Below are positions 55,691 through 64,000 of a stretch of 64,000 nt of DNA, piece after piece. The notes under the pieces were generated by a model that saw only the letters and a list, made by a program, of their open reading frames with translations, was not told the DNA's origin and ran no database searches. Where the stretch lies: NCBI RefSeq assembly GCF_964355755.1, contig NC_092674.1, positions 24,888,001 through 24,952,000 of the forward strand. The letters run 5' to 3'. Position numbers and translations under genes: made by a program. Positions within the stretch are counted from its first letter, which is position 1. Each line of letters starts with the position of its first letter. The DNA is from Antedon mediterranea (taxonomy: Eukaryota; Echinodermata; Crinoidea; Comatulida; Antedonidae).

Positions 55691-57567
55691 CCTACATCAC
55701 TCTGAAACTGTAGGCCTAACCTTCCTTTTTCAGAGGGCCAAACTTGGAATTATGAAATCTACGTATTCAACGCGTTCGTTGGTGATTGTTGAATCGTTAT
55801 ATCGTACTTCTTACGTACAACTGAATTTAATTTGAATATATAGACCATCATGATTCGACAATTACTACGTATTTGCGTCGTTTTAAAATGTTATAAATGT
55901 AAGAATAATTAAATATAAAATATTAGATTAAATATGAAATACCTTCTCGCTGTAACAAAATATTTGTTGTTGTTTTTTTGTATTAGGTTAACTCTATTGA
56001 CACTAACTTTTAGTTAAACTGTCATTTTGTGACAAACCACGTTCCTAATAAGACGACAGTACCCGCATTTTAAATCAAATTGGGGCCTAGTCGTGAAATT
56101 GAATAGCCTTTCGAACGCGGTTAGATATTTCTTCAAAATATCAATTTCACTTGATGTAAATCTAACGTAGATCGTAAAAAGTAATCATGACATAAATCTC
56201 GAAACATCATCTCCGGTATTGTGTTTTTTTTTAAAGTCAAAATAGGCTTATAGTGAGTAGGACCAACCTTCAATTCAATTAACGGTTGAATGAGCTATTA
56301 ACGTGACGTAACGTTTACAATTATTGTTCGACATTCTTGACCCACATCGACAGAACAACTATATTTCTTGCTTTCCAACGGGAAGTATTTAATAGAATAT
56401 TTTCCGATTAAATTCGCCAACCAGCAACTTTTAAAATTGCTACTGATAGCTGCTAGGCATGTGACGCATGGTGGTATTTAATCTCTTGAAGTAAATCGAG
56501 GTAGTGAAGGCTACAGCACAAGATTGTTCGTAGGCCTACTCCACGGGTTGTGTTTGGCTCTAATTCATTGAGGTGTGTGTTGTGTAAGTATTTTGATTTT
56601 TCAACAGAATAAGCCCATTGTTTGATGAAAAGGTTATGACGCCGTTGTATTATGTATATTATTGTGTAGCGAGAGCAAGCAAGCATGCCTACCAACATTG
56701 CTGTCTTCCATCTGCAAACTGAATGCAACAGACCGTAGACGTGGCTCTAACAACCCATAGTTAAGTCGGACCAATAAGGAAATAATGTAGGGACACGGAC
56801 GGGCAGCATCTAGGACACATGTTTGTATTACATTTCAATTGTCATACATGACATAGGGCAAATAATGTTGATATGCCTATATACTTTATCAACTTTTTTT
56901 CTGAACATGCGTCACGAAACAAAACATACATAAGTGCTGAATGTAAATATTTCTTGTCCTATGAATGTATATCCATAGAGAAATATACAAAAGATACCGG
57001 GCGCAATATATGCTTTCTTTGACACTTGCATTAGTAATCTTTATTAATGGGATATTAAAACTCAATATATCAAAATGACTGGTGTGTACATAATTTATTG
57101 CTACTAAACGCTTTGTTTATTAAGATCTCCGTAACAATAATGGTAATAATATGTAGGCCTACATAATCAGGAGCTGATCTAGGGAGCGCACACACAATGG
57201 ATGCGCTGTAGGACTGTACCCATCCTGGTTTTCCATTTTCCTTTTTTATAAACACAACACACCCGAATTATATTATTACTATTTGATTGGTTGATTTCCT
57301 ACACGTGCCATAGGAATAATGTTCTATCATTTTATTGCACGTTTAACATTTTGTAATCATTTTGAGAATGTTGTGCAACGTGAGGCTCCGCGTGGCCAAA
57401 ATCCGAGCACAGCCTTTTAAAAAGCCTAATCTCCATCAATAAAAAGTAAATCTGTATATTAAAATAGTTTGATTAAGTTGTGGATCATTGATATTTAAAT
57501 GGATTGGTAGAAGAAAATCAGGTAAATTATTTTATCATTAAAGCCAGTTGCTTATTCTTACTTACAG
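55691..57567. other. Spacer between GPCR pseudogene and receptor 5
   Basis: No gene recognised; the open frames have no similarity to receptor motifs. Must contain the promoter of receptor 5, but no copy of upstream modules A-F is evident. Confidence 0.5.
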
Positions 57568-57591
57568 GAAAACGAACCACAGAGAGGAAGT

Positions 57592-58497
57592 ATGAATTTT
57601 AGTAATTATACGCTTGCATATCCAGCTCCACCTGATGGCGATGACGAATTAAGCGTTCCATACTTTATTTACGCTATCATTGGCGTGTTGGCAGCTGCCG
57701 AGAATGCAGTTGCTATACTCATCGTCATCAGTTCTAAACGATTCCGTAAAAAGAGAAATGTATTTTTATTCAGTCTCACACTGGCAGATTTTACAGTCGG
57801 TATTTTGTCATTTTTAGTCTATTTTGAAACATTTTACAAATCAAACATGTTTGGCTCCATTTTAGATGCAATGTTTCTTGTGTCCATGATCAGCATAAGT
57901 GCCGTCTGCATAGAACGATACATTGCGATTGTTGCCGCGCCGTTTACCTACAAACATATCGTAACTTTTAAAAAATGCATTATCGTCTGTTTTCTTTACT
58001 GGGTTTTAACAATAGTGATCGTCATCGGGGTCTACTCGTTTACATACGATAAATGGACACGGCTGGCATTCTGCATTGTCACGTTAATCACAATACTCGC
58101 TAATTATATTCTGTACTTCAAAATATCAAGAGTTCTTTCTGCCAACGACCATGACGTCACCCAAAACCTTGGACAGAACGTTATTGGAAGATCCAAGCGG
58201 CTGATTCAATCGTTCATCATTTTACTTGTAATCGCCACAGTATGCTGGCTTCCTCTTTGTTGTTTTTATATAATCGCTGTATTTTCTAAAAGTGTTGATG
58301 AAAATGCGTATGTTTTGAACGTACTTTACTGTGTGTCTCTGTGCAACTCTTTCATAAATCCATACATATACTGGTACCGTCTGCCAGGTATGAAAGAAGC
58401 GCTCCGTTCTCTTGTTTGCTGCATTAGGACTGTTCCTGAGAAGGATGATGATCATACAAGAAACCCGACAACTTCTACTGCAGTCACGGCTGTTTAG
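57592..58497 (+). CDS. Class A GPCR, second subfamily (301 aa)
   Basis: Landmarks: N38 in TM1 (AENAVAIL), D66 in TM2 (SLTLAD), ERY 108-110, CWLP 218-221, NPYIY 256-260, Cys pair after TM7. Sequons NFS and NYT lie at the extreme N-terminus. It shares FRKKRNVFLFSL and VIGRSK with receptor 6 but not with receptors 1-4, defining a second subfamily. No TM3 Cys, short second extracellular loop, no TM5 Pro. A splice acceptor (TTACTTACAG) ends 25 bp before the ATG, so a non-coding 5' exon is likely here too. Confidence 0.95.
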   Translation: MNFSNYTLAYPAPPDGDDELSVPYFIYAIIGVLAAAENAVAILIVISSKRFRKKRNVFLFSLTLADFTVGILSFLVYFETFYKSNMFGSILDAMFLVSMISISAVCIERYIAIVAAPFTYKHIVTFKKCIIVCFLYWVLTIVIVIGVYSFTYDKWTRLAFCIVTLITILANYILYFKISRVLSANDHDVTQNLGQNVIGRSKRLIQSFIILLVIATVCWLPLCCFYIIAVFSKSVDENAYVLNVLYCVSLCNSFINPYIYWYRLPGMKEALRSLVCCIRTVPEKDDDHTRNPTTSTAVTAV

Positions 58498-59564
58498 TCA
58501 TAATCTAGTTTGTATCCTCTGTTAATGTGTGTGTTGTTCGATTGATAAAGCACTTATACAATCAAAAGATTGTCCCAAAGCGCTGAGAGAAAAAACAGAA
58601 AGAAATTACAAAGAATGAGTGTTATGATAGAGGGTGCATTTATAATAGGATCAGAAAGATTGTTCCACAGTTAACACAGTTTAGGAGCTGCAACTGCAAA
58701 AGCTTGATCACCATAGGTCTTAAGGCAGCTGAGTGGAACAAAAAGTGCAGATGAATTAGTTTAAAAATAATTCTTTGTGTTAATTGGAAGCCAGTGAAGT
58801 TTATAAAATATTCCTGTACTGTAATATGAGCAAATCTTGAAGTGCCTGATACAAGTCGAGCTCATACGGATAACTTAGCTGGCAGACAACGGTTCTTTGA
58901 TTGCATTCACTTCCGTTCTCTGTTATGTTGTATCATACCATGTTGAGAAATACGTTATCTATGGTCATGCAAAGAACCATATCATGAGAATTATTCTACT
59001 GCAACAGAACGAAACGAAATGTATCTTGCTAACCAATCTCCTGCTATAATTCAATATTACAATTACTGTATACTACATATCTTTTTATATTATATAATAC
59101 AATTATCTCTAATGATACGTATAGTAATTATGATACGTCATGTGTGCCAAAATACTTTTCTTTTTGTGAATATTACCAATCTCCTGTATAATCCAATATT
59201 AAGATTACTATATACTACGTATATTTTCACCCAAAGATTTCAAACAAAACTGATGAAGATATATAGCTAATTTAAAATTTAGTATAGTGATTTTTCACCC
59301 GATAAAAACACAAAAACAACCAATAAAATGAAATGTATCTTAGAAAGTAATTGCTTTTATTAAATTCTTTAAAAAAATCTATTTGTCATAGTTGCTTTCA
59401 GTGTTGACGTTTCCCTGGTTACTTGAACTACTGGATAGACTACTAATGGGCTGCAGTCGTTGTTTTCTAATTACAATGCTGTTCAATTTTAAACAAATAA
59501 ATTCAATATATGCTGACTATCATTTTTTCACTCAATAAAACATAGTAATGATACCAGCAAATAG

Positions 59565-60102
59565 TGATGCATTTGTTTAATAATTAGTAATAAATCAATT
59601 GTATTCTTTTCATCCAACCGATGATGCTCTCGTATACGTCACACCTTTATCAATACGTTTGATGTCATTAAAAACAGTTTGTAATTGAAGGTGCAATTAA
59701 TACGTTACCTTATCGTTAGATTCTAGAACAGTTGCAGCACAGGTAGGTAATAGTAATTTAATCAATTATTAATTTAGTTGAAGTTGAAATGTTATGTTTT
59801 GTCATCGTGTCAGCGTGACTTCATTAACAGAAGAAGAAGCACGGTGTTTACTGTAACAAACACGAGACAAGACAGTGTAGGCCAGTAGCCTAGATTCATC
59901 GAGAACTTCCAAGTTGATGCATTTGTTTAATAATTAGTAATAAATCAATTGTATTCTATTCATCCAACCGATGATGCTCTCGTATACGTCACACCTTTAT
60001 CAATACTGTTGATGTCATTAAGAACCGTTTGTAATTGAAGGTGCAATTAATACGTTACCTTACCGTTAGATTCTATGAACTGTTGCATTACAGGTAGGTA
60101 GA
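59565..60102. repeat. Direct duplicate X upstream of receptor 6
   Basis: Copies at about 59565-59750 and 59916-60102, offset 351 bp. Both contain CAATTGTATTCT, CAACCGATGATGCTCTCG and GGTGCAATTAATACGTTACC, and both end in ACAG followed by GTAGGTA, a plausible splice donor. May be a duplicated first exon or promoter for receptor 6. Confidence 0.75.
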
Positions 60103-60718
60103 TATTTCAGTCAATTATTGTTTTAAAATATCGCCATAACATTATGTTTATGGTAGGCCTAAATCATTATCTTTAAAGGTAGGTAGGATGAATATGCGGC
60201 TACGATGCACTGTGGCGCAGTAGTTAGAGCATTGGAATCGCAGTCCATATGATTTTGGAGTTTAAGCTCCAGTCCGGCACTATACTATTGAGCTCTTCTT
60301 TACCAACTTGTTCCTCCTCATTCACAAAAACGGATACCAGTTCTTATATATATAGGCCTACTGAGAAAGTAATTCAGACTCGTCATAATACAGTCGGGTG
60401 AGGCCAAAACGCTAAATTAAATGGAGGCACCACCACGGCTGTTAGAAAATAAGCTTCAGCATCGACTTTGCCTACCTAAAATAATAATGATGAATATAAC
60501 CGAAGTAATGGTTATTTTTGTTCTTTAAACCTAACTGCCTTTGGGTAATGTATAGTAATTTAATCAATTATTAATTTAGTTGAAGTTGAAATGTTATGTT
60601 TTGTCATCGTGTCAGCGTGACTTCATTGACAGAAGAAGAAGCAAGGTGTTTACTGTAACAAACACGAGACAAGACAGTGTATGCAAGTAGCCTAGATTAA
60701 TCGAGAACTTCCAAGTTA
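59751..60718. repeat. Direct duplicate Y upstream of receptor 6
   Basis: Copies at about 59751-59915 and 60553-60718. Both contain GTTGAAGTTGAAATGTTATG, TGTCAGCGTGACTTCATT and CGAGAACTTCCAAGTT. Order X-Y-X-...-Y. Confidence 0.75.
60208..60280 (+). repeat. tRNA-like SINE head
   Basis: A-box-like TGGCGCAGTAGTTAGAGC and weak B-box-like GTTTAAGCTCC at tRNA spacing, flanked by non-tRNA sequence. The stems pair poorly, so not a tRNA gene. Confidence 0.55.
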
Positions 60719-60936
60719 ATAGAATGAAATTAAATTTGATCTAGTGATTAACGTGGGTTGTACGCGGTAGACACGTGACTAAACCGCGTATTTGAATTGT
60801 GGATTTAAAGATTTCCTTATTGTATTGTTCAAGTTTATGTTTTGACTTTGATCTATGAGAATGATGTGCTGTGTACAAACGACGAAGGGTATTAAATAAT
60901 ACAGCGTCATATTTTGTTTTTCTTTATTTTAGTAAG

Positions 60937-61863
60937 ATGAATGAAGACATATACATGGATTACGAAAACACTACACATATTACGGATACGTTCATAGCTC
61001 GAGATGAACTCAGCGTTACAGTTGTTACTTACTCTATCATTGGTATCATGGCCGCAATTGAAAATGCTTTCGCTCTACTTATTTTCAGCAGTTCGAAACG
61101 ATTCCGTAAAAAGAGAAACGTATTTTTATTTAGTCTTTCCCTGGCAGATTTCATAGTTGGCGTTCTTTCATGTTTGGTGTACTTCGAAAAGGTGTACAAC
61201 TCGCCGTCGTTCGGTGCGATTCTGGAAGCGATGTTTCTTGTGTCCGTTTTTAGCATCTGTGCCGTCAGTGTTGAACGGTACATCGCGATCGTCGCCGCTC
61301 CGTTTACCTATAAAAATATCATAACTTTTAAACGATGCATAATCGTCTGCTTTTTCTACTGGATCCTGACAATGTCTGCTACGGTAGCACTCTACGCAAT
61401 TGTATACAATGAATGGACTAGATTTGCCATGTGTGTATTGACCATGGTTATACTGATTGCAAATTATATTATGTACTTCAAAATATCGAAGGCGCTTACC
61501 AGTAACGATCGCACCGTTACGGCAAATCTTGGACAGAACGTCATTGGAAGATCAAAAAAGTTGATTCGATCGTTTATAATTTTGCTGGTGGTTTCAACCC
61601 TTTGCTGGGCTCCACTCTGTTGTTTTTTGGTAATCGCTTTGTTTTCTGAAAATGTTAACGAAAACAAATCTGTTCTGAACATAATGTATTGTATTTGTTT
61701 GAGTAATTCCTTCATTAATCCTTTCATTTACTGGTATAGTCTGCCTGGTGCAAAGGAAGGAGTGTTTGATCTCATATGTTGTTTTAAAAAGAACGAGGAT
61801 AAGAAAGAACACAACAAAAAACAAGTCCCTTCACAGCCGACAACGTCTAACACAACAGTATAG
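60937..61863 (+). CDS. Class A GPCR, second subfamily (308 aa)
   Basis: Paralogue of receptor 5. Landmarks: N43 in TM1 (IENAFALL), D71 in TM2 (SLSLAD), ERY 113-115, CWAP 223-226, NPFIY 261-265, Cys pair then a basic, Lys-rich tail. N-terminal sequon NTT. As in the others, no Cys at the start of TM3. Start: ATG 60937, four bases after a splice acceptor (CTTTATTTTAG); the open frame continues upstream only through intron sequence from a GTG. Ligand unknown; chemosensory use is one possibility for an expanded family. Confidence 0.95.
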   Translation: MNEDIYMDYENTTHITDTFIARDELSVTVVTYSIIGIMAAIENAFALLIFSSSKRFRKKRNVFLFSLSLADFIVGVLSCLVYFEKVYNSPSFGAILEAMFLVSVFSICAVSVERYIAIVAAPFTYKNIITFKRCIIVCFFYWILTMSATVALYAIVYNEWTRFAMCVLTMVILIANYIMYFKISKALTSNDRTVTANLGQNVIGRSKKLIRSFIILLVVSTLCWAPLCCFLVIALFSENVNENKSVLNIMYCICLSNSFINPFIYWYSLPGAKEGVFDLICCFKKNEDKKEHNKKQVPSQPTTSNTTV

Positions 61864-62165
61864 ATACTTCCGTTACTCTATCATTTGTATAGCATCCGAT
61901 TCTGCAGTTGTCACTAGGCAGATTTTAATTGACTATCGCAAGTCATGAGCCTAGCTGAAAACAGGATGGAGATGAATGGTAGACAATGACGATGAGCGTG
62001 GTATAATGAAGATCGAACATTTCTAAAATTACCTACTCATTCAGTTTAACATTTTTAGCCTGTTTAATAAAGATTGTTGTGCATGACCAGGCCATAATTA
62101 TAGATAGATATTCATAGATTATTTGACAATGATATGTTTTTAAAGACTTTCTAATAATGTTTAAT

Positions 62166-62322
62166 AAAGTTCTGTCTATACTAACACATTTTATGTGACA
62201 ACAACTTGTGAAGTGTCCATTGGCCATGATGATGTCATATCACTACCATTTGGGTATATCACTACCATATTTGGGCACATCACACTTTTTTGTCAAATTT
62301 GATAGTGTAGACAGAGCTTGAT
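62166..62322. repeat. MITE family B, copy 5
   Basis: Left AAAGTTCTGTCTATACTA, right TTTGATAGTGTAGACAGAGC, and the shared core GGCCATGATGATGTCATATC with a duplicated ATCACTACCAT. Confidence 0.75.
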
Positions 62323-63279
62323 ACATGCGTCGGAGAATCGGCTGTTTATTGAACACTCTGATTTATATACCTTGGATTGGTTTATTCGGTGATAAATAAT
62401 GGATAATAATTATAATTACAAGTATAATGAATTTCATTAAATCTAAATATTTTAAATTTTATTTTAACTTTAATGTTTTTTAGTCTTGTATTGTAATCTT
62501 CTCTTTAGTTAATTTAAAGATAATGCAGAATCTTCCTTTAATAAACTTTCTTTGTTTGATCACATACGTTATAGCCTACTGTAGTTAGAATCACTGTTGG
62601 TTGTCAGTACTTTGTTTCCCTTGACAATCAGTCCGTCTCGCATTTAAGTAGGCCTAGATGTCCGTTTCACTGTACCTTCACGTCGCTTTTTCTGTTGTTG
62701 CTTAGGCCATTGAGCGCGGTGCGTTGCCAGATCACGTGTTTCTATTTGGCCAATACACAATTGTGCGTAAGAACCGCGCAGTATTCTGCGTAATGTTCTA
62801 ACACGCACTTGTTGTCCATGGTGAAGTGTAAACATAGCAAAGATAACTCTCAAGTATCAAGAAGCTATGAAAAATTTCTCTCTAAAATACCGAATTTCTG
62901 AGAAAACAATTTCATTTCTGAAAATAAATTTTATACTACTTTCATTATGAATATAAAAGGTATGATTTTGTCGTAACATTTGTTAGTTATATCGTTTATT
63001 TGTGGAATAATTTTCAATTTAGATTCTGATAAAATCGTTAGCCATCATAGACATAGGCGACTTATTGTGTAGGCCTACAGGTAAAATCTAAGTGGTAAAA
63101 ACTGTTTGGGGCGGCTTATCGCAACTTCTATTCCGAACTAAGTGTATATAACCATGGAGTCTAATTCTATAGATCTAGAATAAAAGTTGATTTAATATCA
63201 GAGACTTAGGCCTAGGCCTAGTAGGCTAGCCTATAAGACTAGGCTGGCATCAAGTCAAGTCTTCTAGTAGTAGAGACTT

Positions 63280-63474
63280 TAAAGCTAAGGTTTCAGAAAA
63301 CAACGGCACAATTTACTTTGGTATGGTTTGGTTGGTTGGTAAGATGTAAGACATTTGTTAGAAATAGGCGTACATGCTTCTTTGAAGCTAAGGTTTCAGA
63401 GAACAACGGAACAATTTATTGATTTTGTAGGTTTGGTTGGAATAGCTAGTAAGATGTAAGACAGCTATTAGAGA
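63280..63474. repeat. Direct repeat, about 95-bp unit, two copies
   Basis: Both copies contain GAAGCTAAGGTTTCAGA or a close variant, then AACAACGG, CACAATTTA or AACAATTTA, and AAGATGTAAGACA. Non-coding. Confidence 0.7.
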
Positions 63475-63519
63475 TTTGTGTTATTATAACGTTTAGTATT
63501 GTTTTCAATTTATTATTAG

Positions 63520-63906
63520 CATACGAAGATGAGCTTAATGAACTGAATTTAGTCGAAGGAAGAGGTCGGCGATTACTTCATCGAAATAATTGCAAGAACT
63601 TGTGCGCCGATTGCATTTGGGTGTCACGTGATGGCAAAGAGCTACCTGATCCTTTTCCATTGGACGACATCCCTGAACCGTATACTTTAACAACAGTTCG
63701 TGATGAAAAACAATTTCAGGAAATTGATCTGAATGAAAATCGTGCGGTGTGGAATAGAGGTTCTGTAACTAATACGTCAGATATTGTGGATGTACTCGGA
63801 TTTTCATCGTCTGACGATGATGAGGACTACGGTTACAATAACGAATACTCTGTGACAGTTGATGTGCATGCACCATCATACTCTGGCGATATCCTTCCGC
63901 CCATTG
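63520..63906 (+). CDS. Internal exon of an unrecognised gene (partial, runs off the window)
   Basis: A 387-nt open stretch between a splice acceptor (TTATTATTAG) and a donor (CCATTG then GTAAGT), phase 1 on both sides, about 129 codons. The peptide has a Cys cluster near its start (NCKNLCADC), a proline-rich acidic part (LPDPFPLDDIPEPY) and a Ser/Asp-rich stretch (FSSSDDDEDYG). I recognise no domain. Symmetric phase-1 borders are common in extracellular proteins. The next exon would be to the right of the window. Confidence 0.6.
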
Positions 63907-64000
63907 GTAAGTAGATGCTAAGAACATAATAGGTCTACGGACGGTAAAAAACGTGATGATCATTGAATTAAACAACCACAACCCCCGCAAATGCCTGGTT

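Larger units (their letters stand above)
58498..60932. other. Spacer between receptors 5 and 6
   Basis: Contains two pairs of direct duplicates (59.56-60.72 kb), a tRNA-like SINE head at 60.21 kb, and a stretch at about 58.55-58.87 kb that looks like decayed retroelement sequence but shows no readable domain. No coding gene. Confidence 0.5.
61864..63519. other. Spacer between receptor 6 and the right-edge exon
   Basis: Holds MITE-B copy 5 and a two-copy direct repeat. Earlier exons of the right-edge gene may lie here, but I found none with convincing splice sites and coding sequence. Confidence 0.5.

Noticed and set aside
1-64000. CRISPR arrays, bacterial operons or phage genes.
   Set aside because: The window is eukaryotic nuclear DNA; the only regular arrays are the tRNA units, the minisatellite and microsatellites.

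Overview
The window reads as AT-rich nuclear DNA of an invertebrate deuterostome, most likely an echinoderm. Evidence: spliced genes with standard GT/AG introns, many short inverted-repeat transposons and tRNA-derived SINEs, a very frequent palindromic TAGGCCTA word, a Norrin orthologue, TNF-superfamily ligands, an F-type-lectin-like secreted protein, and a tandem cluster of one-coding-exon rhodopsin-class receptors like the lineage-specific receptor expansions described in sea urchins. The species cannot be named from sequence alone.

Layout. 1-9.9 kb: no gene seen; SINEs and several MITE families. 9.98-14.92 kb (+): six-exon TNF ligand gene (301 aa), with a minisatellite in intron 3 and nested MITEs in the 3' UTR. 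17.73-21.26 kb (+): two-exon Norrin gene (136 aa). 21.3-27.4 kb: no gene; MITEs, a LINE tail and a 33-base G run. 27.43-32.49 kb (+): second six-exon TNF ligand gene (271 aa) with the same intron-phase series as the first. 33.94-37.78 kb (-): seven-exon secreted protein (470 aa): signal peptide, F5/8C-fucolectin-like domain, LamG-like domain, PAN/apple domain. 38.79-40.65 kb (-): tandem array, about 174 bp per unit, of intron-containing tRNA-Ile(UAU) genes in several states of decay. 41.5-61.9 kb (+): six class A GPCR genes and one GPCR pseudogene, with further tRNA-Ile(UAU) copies between them. 63.52-63.91 kb (+): one exon of an unrecognised gene running off the right edge.

How the genes relate. 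The TNF ligands are a tandem pair split by the Norrin gene; all three are predicted cell-surface or secreted signals. The fucolectin/LamG/PAN protein is a predicted secreted recognition molecule, with every domain bounded by phase-1 introns. The GPCR block grew by repeated segmental duplication: each coding exon is preceded by a splice acceptor, and a homologous upstream module ending in a splice donor (candidate promoter plus non-coding exon 1) recurs six times. The clearest duplicates are about 4.8-5.0 kb units at roughly 43.2-48.1 and 48.2-52.9 kb, each carrying a receptor and a tRNA-Ile gene.

All splice structures were built by hand from phase, GT/AG signals and protein similarity; no search or alignment program was run.
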